A stretch of 64,000 bases of DNA from Bolinopsis microptera (GCF_026151205.1 NC_087080.1:17025337-17089336); one strand, 5' to 3'. Counted from the first letter of the stretch, positions 47,218 to 58,404 are shown. Made by a program: numbers and translations. Notes: generated from the sequence alone by a model not told the origin.

Positions 47218-47544
47218 ATGACCACATCAGAGCTTGCTTGCGTTTACAGCGCCCTCATCCTTCACGACGACGAAGTACCCATCACCGCCGACAAGATCAA
47301 CGCTCTGTGCAAGGCTGCCAACGTAGAAATCGAGCCAATCTGGCCATCACTGTTCGCTAAATGCTTGGGTGACAAAGATGTTGGATCTTTGATCAACGCA
47401 ATCGGAGCCGCCCCAGCTGGTGCTGGTGCCGCCGCCGCTACCGGTGGTGCCACTGAAGTCGCCGCCGAGGCTGAAGCTGAGCCAGAACCTGAATCAGAAG
47501 AGGAAGAATCAGATGATGACATGGGCTTCTCATTATTCGATTAA
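47218..47544 (+). CDS. RPLP1: Acidic ribosomal stalk protein P1
   Basis: A 108-residue single-exon protein. It has the P1 dimerisation domain ([42 protein letters not shown]), an Ala/Gly-rich hinge, an acidic [16 protein letters not shown] stretch and the stalk tail MGFSLFD. In most animals the tail reads MGFGLFD, so one Gly is Ser here. The stalk tail recruits translation factors. An ATAG acceptor-like site lies about 17 nt before the ATG. Confidence 0.96.
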   Translation: MTTSELACVYSALILHDDEVPITADKINALCKAANVEIEPIWPSLFAKCLGDKDVGSLINAIGAAPAGAGAAAATGGATEVAAEAEAEPEPESEEEESDDDMGFSLFD

Positions 47545-47764
47545 TAATTTATCTCTGATGTGTTTTTTAGCTATTTGATATGCTCGTTTTATTTGTTCGC
47601 AACATTATGTCTTAACTTGAATCTGAAAAAATGCTCAATGTTTAAAATTATGAGGATTATTTGACATGAAATTTTGTAATTAGATCTAAATATCAGCCGG
47701 TGAATTGTTTAAAGATTAATAGAGCACCCCAATCTGACTGTCTGTATATCACGTGACAGGAGCT

Positions 47765-50700
47765 ATGAAGTATCTGCAGATAATACTATCTATATTACTA
47801 CCTGTTCTGATAACATTGTTACCTCTCACTCTACCTTTCTTATCCCTGGTAAGTTTAACGTCCCCTTTCATAAGAACTTATCAGTTTTAAGTCTAGTTGC
47901 AAATTTTATCATTAGATCCATTTCTATTCGTAGTTGTTCAACAACTGTAGTTTATCAGATTACTTTTAAGTCTAATGTAACGATATAATAGTCGGCCCCT
48001 GCTTCAAGATATTTACTCATTGTTCGTTTCAGAGCGATGTTGTACTAAGTTGGGTATGTGTAGTAACTCTACTCTCGCTCTACAGCGCCGCATTCCTTTC
48101 TATATGTACTCCACAAATCACCAAACCTGCATCTAGGCAAGTTTCTTACATATTTGGGAAATATTATAGATCGTCATCTTTTGAACGAGGTTTAAACATG
48201 TCAGGAATTTGAATTTGCAACTACTAACTACAAATGTAAAACTCTTCATATTGAACTAATTTGTTGTTCGAGCCGCCCCGGTTATAGCCTTTAAATTTTC
48301 AGGTTAGATAGTATTAAGGCGTATTTCAAGAAGGAGATTCTATTGATCATTGCAACAAATATGATCTTCAGTTACTTCGTATCCGACTGCGTTAATATCT
48401 GGTATGTTAAGTCGATAGAAAACGTTTTCTCCAACTTTCTGAATTGAAAACACACATAAATCGTGTACTTTAAGGATCCCAGTATTGTACTGAAAGTTAG
48501 TCTGCTTTAATAGTGTCACCCATCTTTGATGTTCTGCATTTTCAGGTTTGACGATGTGCTCCAAGTTAACCTCAGCTTGTTTTGGTGCACAGTTACCTCC
48601 CAATATTTCATGTTCGATAGTATTGTGAACTTCAAGTACAAGTATAGTACTTCTGTCGTTAAGGTATACAAATTTATGAAATTTTGCGCACTACAGACTT
48701 GAACTCTTTTTCTTTATGTAAAAGCAACTTTAGTTCGTAGCAGAATCACTTTTGGTTTATGTTGGGGAGTGTACGGTCCTAAGTCAACAAATTTCAGGTT
48801 CATTATTTTGTGATGCCGCGGTTTAGAGAAAACTTAAAAGAAGTCTTGAAGGTACGTTGGATAGTGGCAACCTTTCTCACAAAGGGTCTACAGCACCGTT
48901 TTCTGTAACGCGCGAAAAGGGTCTCAAAGTGGTGTGTTGGAAACGTTCAACACTTTTGTTCTCAAAATTGCGCCGCGCACGCGCAACTTGAACAATTAAC
49001 GCAGCTTTTACCGACTGCGAGCTAGAAATTTCGAAGTCTGAGCCTGAAATGTCATCTTTTACAGGTTCTGAGGTATCCAGCACCTGCTTACATCCTCTTC
49101 TGTAAGTGTTGAAGCTTGTCTGTCTACCCTCTATTGATTTCTATGCCGTAAAACGTATGTCTCTGCCGCAGTACTGGTGAAATTCGGTCTTCATTAGATA
49201 GGGGTCGTTCACATTACGTTATCAATATTTAAGCAATTTTTACCCCCCCCCCCCCCCCCCCCCCCATCCGTAATCAAGACCCAACAACCCCCTCCTGACA
49301 GCAATATTACGTAATCATGGCCTGGACCCCCCTCTCCCCCTTAGACATTTTTCCCTAGAAAACACTTTTCTTTATGTTTCATGTTACCCTGATCATGCTA
49401 TCATGATGAGCCAAAATCATTTTTATGATATCCAGCCAAGCACCTTCTAAACTACTTACTATTATAGCCAGATACCCCCCCCCCCCCCCCCCCCCGTAAG
49501 CATTTGAAAACCCCCCGGCCCCCCCTCGGCTGATTACGTAATATGTGAACGACCCCACACTGTCGAAAATAGCGTTATTGTCCTTTAAGTATTTTATCAG
49601 CTGAACTCAAACTTTTCAGACAAAGACATCACAGCGTTGACTAGTAGTGTTTGTGGCTCACCAACTGAAGAATTATCATTCTACTTTCTGCTTCAACCCA
49701 CTACAATCCTAAACATCCTTATCACATCACTTGCCACCTACACTTTACTTAGTGTTAGCTTCCAAGCCGTCATCCATGTTGCTTCTCAGAGCGCTCTACC
49801 AAAGGTACCATTTCTAAAAGCTCTGAAATTAATAAACCCCCGTAACTAGTGGTAAGTGGAGACCCTAGCTCTACTTCTGATACTTAACCGTGACAGCAGC
49901 AGCACCTATTTTATAGTTTATCTCAAACTACCCACCAGGTTAAAGGTCAAGTCTCGATAGAAAATGTGCAGAAAGTCTCTCCAGTGAGGACGTGAGAATC
50001 CGGCACAGTGCCATTACAGATCTGTTACGAGAGTGCAGCAACAGTTTCACTTCCAGACAAATAACGCTGAGTCTCCAAGATGGGCACCCGGTTATATGGC
50101 ATCTTGTGTACAAGGAGTGGCTGAAAACCTTGTACTTATTCAACAAGTCCGTCGGAGAGAAACCCGTTTCAGCCCCAAATACTGAGTTCGCCAAGACAGA
50201 GACAGTAAAACCTGTTGGGAGGGCCCTGGTTGAGGAGAAACCGACGCAACTTTTCTCATTAAAAGAGCCTAGCTCCCCAATAATTGAGCAAACTAAACAG
50301 GCAGTGGCGAGCAAGATCTCTAAGGTTCTATCGGATGTTGGGAACGATGCTTTAGTTAGTTTCAGAAAGAGTGCCAAAGACTACCTTGTTGGTAGTAGAT
50401 TAGGTGAGACTTTTCCTTCTAGTACTCTGCTACCTGTTATACTGTTATAGTCTGCAATGTCAGCTGTTCTTCTTACAGGATATCACTTGTACGTTTAGTT
50501 TAATCCTTATAGTTTTCACATATTTTCATCACGTTTAGCATGTCTAACTTAATGTGTTCAGGGAAGTACCTTCTGACGGAACAGGCAGAGATAGTGTCTG
50601 AGAATAAGTTGAAAGATCTCGGTTTCATGGTCCACGGGTCGGCTCTCTGTGAAATCCTGTGTTGTGTGGCCCCGTCCGAAGATAAGTACGGGGTTGTTCA

Positions 50701-51087
50701 ACTCGTCCTGCCAGAGATATTGAATACTGTCTCTGCTACTCTTAAATCTATCGACCAGGTATGTGCTTAAAAGTTATCCCAGTTTTCAAATGGAATGTAG
50801 CATTTTGTGAAAAGTTTCTTTTTGCCGTACCAGTGTCCAAAAGATGATTCACTGCACGTACCTGTCAAAGATATGCAGTACCAGATTATGAGCATATTAT
50901 CACCAGACTAACGTCTAACCCACATAATCACCAGGTTCCTATAGTCGGCAGCACAGTATCTCACTCCCAGCTAAAGAGATCTCTACACCTCTTCCTGCAC
51001 CATGTTATAAACACTTACCAGACCAGCATCTTCAATCTGACCCTCAGCAGCGAGACTACAACACTACTGCAGCAGTGCTGCATCTGA
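47765..51087 (+). CDS. NDC1: Nucleoporin NDC1 (transmembrane nuclear pore protein)
   Basis: Eleven exons: 47765-47848, 48033-48136, 48303-48401, 48546-48663, 48798-48851, 49065-49101, 49620-49804, about 49972-50403, 50562-50758, 50834-50857 and 50935-51087. The N-terminal half has several hydrophobic helices. The soluble C-terminal half has ITLSLQDGHPVIWH, matching the LSQPGGHP box of NDC1, then APSEDKYGVVQLVLPEILNT and the terminal helix ending LLQQCCI. NDC1 anchors the nuclear pore complex in the membrane. Exon 2 ends with a GC donor (AG|GCAAGT). The exon 7/8 join is uncertain: the phase-0 CAG at 49936-49938 would hit a stop, so a later acceptor, a different donor or a one-base error is needed. 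The stop codon lies in the first unit of the 54-bp array that follows. Confidence 0.82.
49201..49556. mobile_element. MITE in NDC1 intron 6
   Basis: The left end GGGGTCGTTCACATTACG and the right end inverse CGTAATATGTGAACGACCCC pair with a 2-bp difference. Two long C runs (about 49243-49265 and 49476-49495) lie inside. No coding capacity and no clear target duplication. Confidence 0.7.
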
Positions 51088-52875
51088 AGTGTTGTCCTCA
51101 GCAGCGAGACTACAACACTACTGCAGCAGTGCTGTATCTGAAGTGTTGTCCTCAGCAGCGAGACTACAACACTACTGCAGCAGTGCTGCATCTGAAGTGT
51201 TGTCCTCAGCAGCGAGACTACAACACTACTGCAACAGTGCTGCATCTGAAGTGTCACCCTCAGCAGCGAGACTACAACTCTACTGCAGCAGTGCTGCATC
51301 TGAAGTGTTGTCCTCAGCAGCGAGACTACAACACTACTGCAACAGTGCTGCATCTGAAGTGTCACCCTCAGCAGCGAGACTACAACACTACTGCAGCAGT
51401 GCTGTATCTGAAGTGCTGTCCTCAGCAGCGAGACTACAACACTACTGCAGCAGTGCTGCATCTGAAGTGTTGTCCTCAGCAGCGAGACTACAACACTACT
51501 GCAGCAGTGCTGCATCTGAAGTGTTGTCCTCAGCAGCGAGACTACAACACTACTGCAGCAGTGCTGCATCTGAAGTGTTGTCCTCAGCAGCGAGACTACA
51601 ACACTACTGCAACAGTGCTGCATCTGAAGTGTTGTCCTCAGCAGCGAGACTACAACACTACTGCAGCAGTGCTGCATCTGAAGTGTTGTCCTCAGCAGCG
51701 AGACTACAACTCTACTGCAACAGTGCTGCATCTGAAGTGTTGTCCTCAGCAGCGAGACTACAACACTACTGCAGCAGTGCTGCATCTGAAGTGTTGTCCT
51801 CAGCAGCGAGACTACAACACTACTGCAGCAGTGCTGCATCTGAAGTGTTGTCCTCAGCAGCGAGACTACAACACTACTGCAGCAGTGCTGCATCTGAAGT
51901 GTTGTCCTCAGCAGCGAGACTACAACACTACTGCAGCAGTGCTGCATCTGAAGTGTTGTCCTCAGCAGCGAGACTACAACACTACTGCAGCAGTGCTGCA
52001 TCTGAAGTGTTGTCCTCAGCAGCGAGACTACAACACTACTGCAGCAGTGCTGCATCTGAAGTGTTGTCCTCAGCAGCGAGACTACAACACTACTGCAGCA
52101 GTGCTGCATCTGAAGTGTTGCCCTCAGCAGCGAGACTACAACACTACTGCAGCAGTGCTGCATCTGAAGTGTTGCCCTCAGCAGCGAGACTACAACACTA
52201 CTGCAGCAGTGCTGCATCTGAAGTGTTGTCCTCAGCAGCGAGACTACAACTCTACTGCAGCAGTGCTGCATCTGAAGTGTTGTCCTCAGCAGCGAGACTA
52301 CAACACTACTGCAGCAGTGCTGCATCTGAAGTGTTGTCCTCAGCAGCGAGACTACAACACTACTGCAGCAGTGCTGCATCTGAAGTGTTGTCCTCAGCAG
52401 CGAGACTACAACACTACTGCAGCAGTGCTGCATCTGAAGTGTTGTCCTCAGCAGCGAGACTACAACACTACTGCAGCAGTGCTGCATCTGAAGTGTTGTC
52501 CTCAGCAGCGAGACTACAACACTACTGCAGCAGTGCTGCATCTGAAGTGTTGTCCTCAGCAGCGAGACTACAACACTACTGCAGCAGTGCTGCATCTGAA
52601 GTGTCACCCTCAGCAGCGAGACTACAACACTACTGCAACAGTGCTGCATCTGAAGTGTTGTCCTCAGCAGCGAGACTACAACACTACTGCAGCAGTGCTG
52701 CATCTGAAGTGTTGTCCTCAGCAGTGAGACTACAACACTACTGCAACAGTGCTGCATCTGAAGTGTTGTCCTCAGCAGCGAGACTACAACTCTACTGCAG
52801 CAGTGCTGCATCTGAAGTGTCACCCTCAGCAGCGAGACTACAACTCTACTGCAGCAGTGCTGCATCTGAAGTGTT
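51041..52875. repeat. 54-bp minisatellite derived from the NDC1 3' end, 34 copies
   Basis: The unit starts CCTCAGCAGCGAGACTAC and includes GCAGCAGTGCTGCATCTGA, that is, the last 14 codons of NDC1 and its TGA plus 9 more bases. The period is 54 bp, so the TGA repeats in the NDC1 frame in every unit while the other two plus frames and one minus frame stay open for 550-630 codons. Variation is limited to a few sites (GTCACC for GTTGTCC, GCAACAG for GCAGCAG, CTCTACTG for CACTACTG). GCAGCA and TGCTGC in each unit form a short palindrome. The long ORFs are not considered genes. Confidence 0.95.
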
Positions 52876-53284
52876 AATGTTTGACCTAAGAGTTGTTTTC
52901 TGCTCATTAGAAAATCAACAAGTCTAACCTGAAAAACTTCTCACTGGAACTTTTTTAATTGATTTCATCTCTATGGTAACGGGTTGTGCTTCTCAAAATT
53001 CTCAACATTTCGGATGACGTGTTTTATTCTATTTTAACTCAATTTATTTGTATTTTGTAAATTATTTGTTAAGAAATTTTACCGTATATAACGAATTTAA
53101 TTTTTTGGTAATCTGAGTAAGTTTCTTTATTTTCTTAGTATTGCTTTAACATGCTACGTCAGTACTGTAGACTGGAACTAAGATCAGTAATGTAAAACAG
53201 TGGCCTCCCCCCGGAAGGTGCTGGCTTGAGATTCCTCAAGCCAGAGTTATAGGCAGTATCTCTGTAATAAGATAGTTAAAGTTT
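52876..53284. other. Downstream flank of NDC1 array
   Basis: No gene seen. A 10-bp perfect hairpin, CTGGCTTGAG-ATTC-CTCAAGCCAG, is at 53221-53244. Confidence 0.45.
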
Positions 53285-53642
53285 CAATACTGATATTTGG
53301 CAGCCTTTCTTGTCGCTGCAATTAGTCAAATGTCTGGCGCCGGTAAGCAACATCTTTATTAAAGGGAACAAGGAAAGTCCTCATTCCTGGCCCATAATGT
53401 CTATCTTTGTCGGAATAGTGTATCAAATGTCTACAGCGTTAAACTTTGTCACTCTTCTCCCAACATTGTTTGCTAAATACGACAGTCTACGAGCTAAAAG
53501 TACAGCTTTAGTAGTACTAACAATGAATAGTATTACAATTCCTCCATTCCAGGCTCTAGTGATGTTATCACCAGTTCAGTTCACTGCACGAGCGGCAGAC
53601 CCACAAAAGGCATCTGTTGATTATACTAATAGCACTAAATAA
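53285..53642 (+). CDS. Possible terminal exon of a multi-pass membrane protein
   Basis: An open frame begins after TTTGGCAG (acceptor-like) and ends at TAA 53640-53642, with AATAAA four bases later. It has two hydrophobic stretches (WPIMSIFVGIVYQMSTALNF and STALVVLTMNSITIPPF) and a polar tail. I do not recognise the protein and no upstream exon was found. Terminal-exon status rests on the acceptor, the hydrophobic pattern and the poly(A) signal. Confidence 0.35.
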
Positions 53643-54089
53643 AACAATAAAGACCGAAATAATAATAATTAAAATATTTTACGAAGATGAAAAGTAAAAC
53701 TTAAAAGTTAACCCGATTAACTTATTACACCGTTTATTGCATTTTACGTTCAATAGATTAGCTTCACTTATACAGTTCGCTTATACAGTACGTATCAGTA
53801 CGTAATATTAGTCCAATAACATGACCCAATCCACCGTAGGCAGTGGGGTTACTTAAACGCTAATACGAACGTCCCTAGTTTGCACCTAAAGGTTCAAACA
53901 ATAGCTTCAACTGCGTCCTGGTGCTGGTGTCCTTCACATAAAGGACCTGTTGCTAGACCCCTCTTATCTTGCTAGACCCCTATTACCACACCTGCAGCTG
54001 TTTATCTCGTTAATATAAAGACTAAAGAGCTGCCCCTTTGACCAGCTCCTGTGGCCCAGGAGTTTCTTATCAGTAGCGCTTAAGAATCC
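53643..54089. other. Intergenic, nothing recognised
   Basis: About 450 bp between the possible terminal exon and the transposon at 54098. No gene or repeat identified. Confidence 0.4.
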
Positions 54090-54097
54090 CTGTCATT

Positions 54098-54966
54098 TAG
54101 GGACTACGGGTGGAAGATGAATAATTGATATTCCAACAGCAACTTGTTCCCTGCATTGTGCTGATTCCGGGAAGCATTCTGTTTACGCTCTCATCATTCT
54201 GTAGGATGAGATATCGTTCATTTAAAATTGGGTAATTATAGGCCTGTCAAGGATTGCAGCCTAATTAAGAGCTGATCAATTGCAGCTAGTTGTGCCATAT
54301 AAGGGATAACTGAGGTCACGTGACATTCAGTCCTATCACGTGACCGCTAATCCTATCACGTGACCTTGATTCGTAAAGCCTCGGGCACGTGATCACATTC
54401 GTAACGTGTCGTATGCCGACTAGGAGATTTTGTGACGTCACCAGAGCTGAAGCTACTTGATCAGGCCTTATATGGAATAATATCGTGTATCGGGTGTAAT
54501 TGGACCTAATTAGAGCAGCTGAGCGCTCAATTATAGCAGCATCTGGTACCACCTTCTGAAACCCAGCAGACAGCTGGCCCAGAGAATCGAAATTAGAAGG
54601 ATTTTTTATTGATGGAAATCGAAGCGGAAACCTTGTAACCCTATGTTTTCGATGACGCCGAACAAGATTAAACAGGTTATAATTGTCCTACTCTCGTGTA
54701 AATTGCTCTAAAACGTGATTGAAATTTTAATGATGCTATCAACTGTAATACAGTTTTTACATTAAGCTGAGCGGCGTAACGGCTGGCATTCCTGGGCCGC
54801 ACTCATCCCAGATTGTCATTCCGCCGCAGCTTCAATTTTTATGAATATTACAGCCTGGGGTCCCCAGGTAACGACTGGAACCGCTATATCTGCCTAATCT
54901 CAGTTATTGTAAATAACGAAGCCTGTGATCCGCACATCAGGCATTGAACGGGCTTGAATTGAACGT
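54098..54966 (+). repeat. Left long inverted repeat
   Basis: Begins TAGGGACTACGGG and ends near GAACGGGCTTGAATTGAAC. Includes CACGTGAC words about 54316-54363 and the motif GTCATTCCGCCG followed by AGCCTGGGGT. Confidence 0.9.
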
Positions 54967-55362
54967 CGTGTTATTACTATGAGAAAAATCATAGTATCGG
55001 GTAAATTTTTTCAAAATGCACTTGAATGTCATCAATTTGATTAAGTTATCATAAGTTGAATAGCTGGCGCATTTACAGTGCTACGTTTTCAATTATTCTA
55101 CGAACACTTGGAATTAAAATCTATATATATATATTGCATTGTTTAATACTTATAATCAAGATTCCTAAGTTCAGTGTGTGGACGAAGTATAGCGATGGAA
55201 TCACTAACATATTTATGACTGTTTGATATTTCTTTGCTGCAGTCTGCATATCATCCAGAGAAAGCTAATTTTAAAGAAGTAGTCTCGAAATTTTCGGGAA
55301 TAAACTCAATATTGTGAAACATCATACAAAATATTATATAACGAGTGTTCTCTTTTAATAAA

Positions 55363-57275
55363 TCATTTCATTAGTTTTTTGAACTTCCTCTGTTTTCCTG
55401 GATTTTGTTGCCTATCCTCAGAGACAACAATATGGTGCCCTGCTTTCATGTCTTTGTTAGCACACTTCAGCTTTGATTCTGTCATCAGTGCCACCGCTCT
55501 TTCGACTGCTTGCTGGTGGCAGGGATATTTCGTCACCAAAGGTGATTCAATGAACCTGTCGAATTGATCAGGATCAGAGGGATGCACTCTTACTACCGAT
55601 GGAATAGTGACAGCAGCCCACTTCAGCTCTTCTGAAATATAACTTGTTATCATAAACTTTCCTTTTTAAATTCAATACCATCCGTATTGTTTTCACTTTG
55701 ATCTTATAGCTTTGAATACAAACGTATGTCAATAACTTTATTAATACAATAATATAATATTTTAATAGTTACGTCATAGTTAATACAATTTGAAATGAAC
55801 TTACTGCATGCAGTTTTGTAACAGAGACCAAATAAATGGTACGGCATAAATACGAAACAGATTTTATTTAGTTAGATGAACTTACTGAATGGGGTCGACA
55901 TCGTCAGGAGTTGAGGAACAGCTAGGCTGGTTGTAATCTGCTGCTAATCCAGTTATATTCCCGGAGTTCGAAGAGGATGGTGACTGTTCAGGAGATCTCA
56001 CTCTTGTGGAAAGATTGGTCAACCTGTCCCGCATATTCCTGAAAAGAATGAATTCTAGATTATTTAGTTGATTTAAATATTATATATTATACATCTTAAT
56101 CTAGTTCCGGTGAACCTGCATCCACTCTGATTCTAACATAGACTCCCTTCCGACCGATTTACTTTTACTTATTATTCCTGACATCACTTTAAAGCTTTAC
56201 TGAGTAAACATTACATCTATCAATGAACTAATCTTGATTCGAGAATCGAGAGAGATATTATTTAAGAATTTTAGATATATCAGAGCATGTGTATAATCTA
56301 TCAGTCTTATCCGCTCCCAGTATCTTATCTTAATATATTATCTTAATATTATCTTAATAATATAACTTACTGTAATGGATCAGGAACATGGGGATCAGGT
56401 ACATGGTGATCGTCTGCAGCACGATCTCTACCAAGAAGGAACTCCTTGTCCAAGAAGGAGTCAAAATTTTCAATCGTTTCCCTTTTCCGCATGTTCTTAC
56501 GCTTTTTCAATTTGTCGTAGAGGCCCTTGATCTTCCTGAATTATAATTTCATTAATATTGTCATTTCAAAATAAAATGAAAACAATTTTTCTTACCTTGT
56601 TGCCAGAACTAAAAGGGCTGTCATTGCTAGATGAATATCATGAGATCACTGACGGGATCATCGTCGACGTGGCTGGATCGGCAATATACTGCAGTCTCGT
56701 GTGAAATATTGCTCTGGCCAGCATGAAGTGCAGTCTTTGCTCAATTAAATGTAGAAAGTTTCTAAATTACATTACTGTAAGAGAAACTAAGTGCCTAATA
56801 TAAATATGCATACAGTACAACTACAGATTGTTCAATGTTCATGAATCATTGGTTTCATGGTTTTAAACATTATATACATCTGTAGATTAATTTATGAAAG
56901 ATCGATCGGCTATATTTCTCTTATTTTCCCAGCAAAAAATATATGTTTGAAACCGGACTGATGTATCGTGAACAGCCTGTAGGGTAAATACCTAAAAAAC
57001 ACTAGCACTCACTTGACAATATTGCAAGGCTGAAAGAAGTCCGTTTGCCTGTACATTTCGATGGTACTGTAATGACTTAATATCAAACTTGAAACCTCGG
57101 CCAGCATTAAATCTACATGAGTCGCATGGTTTTCCTTGCGGCTCAAAAGAAAACGAAGGATGTCCTTGTTTGTCGAAGGACTGTGACATGGAAGGCTGTC
57201 ACACGTTCCATCAATAAAATCGGACAACTTCATTGCAATATTGAGAAAACTATTTGAGAAATGATCACTATTCAT
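55363..57275 (-). CDS. Transposon-encoded gene, four putative exons, unnamed family
   Basis: Minus-strand exons with acceptor and donor signals: 57275-57013 (ATG, ends before GTGAGT), about 56535-56371 (after ATTCAG; KKRKNMRKRETIENFDSFLD, FLLGRDRAADD), about 56040-55887 (RDRLTNLSTRVRSPEQSPSS), and about 55625-55363 (after TTTCAG; LKWAAVTIPSV, YPCHQQAVERAVALMTESK, then a basic tail). The motif PCHxQAVER followed by VTEAS-like residues is recalled from the C-terminus of a large multi-copy invertebrate protein family, probably transposon-encoded. The catalytic centre of that family seems absent, so this may be a deletion derivative. Exon phases were checked only in part. No function assigned. 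Confidence 0.45.
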
Positions 57276-57528
57276 ATAGCGGTGTTACATTGATTTTAGT
57301 TACGTTGCAATTTTACTCGACTCTTATCAGTTCACTTCTTATCAGCGCGATCGCAGTAAGTTTTACTGTGTGCAACAGTTACATAACTGTAACTGTATAA
57401 TACACATAACATTAACTCTGTAATGCACTTCAAACTGCAGTATAAAGAGTACGCACTTCGCACAAATGACAAGAAGGTAATAGTAATACGATTTTTGGTA
57501 TTAATATCTTAATATTAATAACACGGCT

Positions 57529-58404
57529 TGTTCGATTCAAGCCCGTTCAATGTGGTCAATACCTGATGTGCGGATCACAGGCTTCGTTATTTACAATAAC
57601 TGAGATTAGGCAGATATAGCGGTTCCAGTCGTTACCTGGGGACCCCAGGCTGTAATATTCATAAAAATTGAAGCTGCGGCGGAATGACAATCTGGGATGA
57701 GTGCGGCCCAGGAATGCCAGCCGTTACGCCGCTCAGCTTAATGTAAAAACTGTATTACAATTGATAGCATCATTAAAATTTCAATCACGTTTTAGAGCAA
57801 TTTACACGAGAGTAGGACAATTATAACCTGTTTAATCTTGTTCGGCGTCATCGAAAACATAGGGTTACAAGGTTTCCGCTTCGATTTCCATCAATAAAAA
57901 ATCCTTCTAATTTCGATTCTCTGGGCCAGCTGTCTGCTGGGTTTCAGAAGGTGGTACCAGATGCTGCTATAATTGAGCGCTCAGCTGCTCTAATTAGGTC
58001 CAATTACACCCGATACACGATATTATTCCATATAAGGCCTGATCAAGTAGCTTCAGCTCTGGTGACGTCACAAAATCTCCTAGTCGGCATACGACACGTT
58101 ACGAATGTGATCACGTGCCCGAGGCTTTACGAATCAAGGTCACGTGATAGGATTAGCGGTCACGTGATAGGACTGAATGTCACGTGACCTCAGTTATCCC
58201 TTATATGGCACAACTAGCGCAATTGATCAGCTCTTAATTAGGCTGCAATCCTTGACAGGCCTATAATTACCCAATTTTAAATGAACGATATCTCATCCTA
58301 CAGAATGATGAGAGCGTAAACAGAATGCTTCCCGGAATCAGCACAATGCAGGGAACAAGATGCTGTTGGAATATCAATTATTCATCTTCCACCCGTAGTC
58401 CCTA
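57529..58404 (-). repeat. Right long inverted repeat
   Basis: Inverse of 54098-54966 with a 9-bp extra stretch (TGGTCAATA) near 57556 and a few substitutions. An identical 78-codon frame in both arms is a product of the symmetry, not a gene. Confidence 0.9.

Larger units (their letters stand above)
42418..51087 (+). other. Collinear seven-gene cluster, candidate operon
   Basis: RPL38, RPL35, RPL41, RRP9, RPL41, RPLP1 and NDC1 follow each other on one strand with gaps of 413, 376, 465, 290, 413 and 220 bp. Each ATG is preceded within 2-20 nt by an AG in splice-acceptor context: ATAG at 42418, CTAG before 43287, TTAG before 44639 and 46725, CTAG before 45182, ATAG before 47201, ACAG before 47760. 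This fits trans-splicing of a polycistronic RNA. The alternative is that each gene has a tiny 5' exon and its own promoter. Confidence 0.5.
54098..58404. mobile_element. 4.3-kb transposon with about 870-bp inverted ends and an 8-bp target duplication
   Basis: The segment 54098-54966 is the near-exact inverse complement of 57529-58404. Outer ends read TAGGGACTACGGGTGGAAG on both sides. CTGTCATT flanks both sides (54090-54097 and 58405-58412), an exact 8-bp duplication. Eight-base duplications and a TAGGG end fit the hAT superfamily, but other superfamilies also make 8-bp duplications. The arms contain several CACGTG words. The unique centre (about 54970-57528) holds a four-exon minus-strand gene. 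The near identity of the arms suggests recent insertion or arm-to-arm conversion. Confidence 0.88.

Noticed and set aside
51015-52927. 550-630-codon ORFs on both strands over the 54-bp array
   Set aside because: They are by-products of an in-frame period; the array derives from the NDC1 end, where the real frame stops in unit 1.
52905-52960. Alternative last exon of NDC1 beyond the array (KINKSNLKNFSLELF)
   Set aside because: It follows an ATTAG acceptor-like site, but the ordinary reading already ends with a family-like terminus in the first unit and no donor was found.
54316-54552. 78-codon ORF also found at 57951-58187
   Set aside because: It lies in the long inverted arm and appears twice only because the arms are copies; no protein features.
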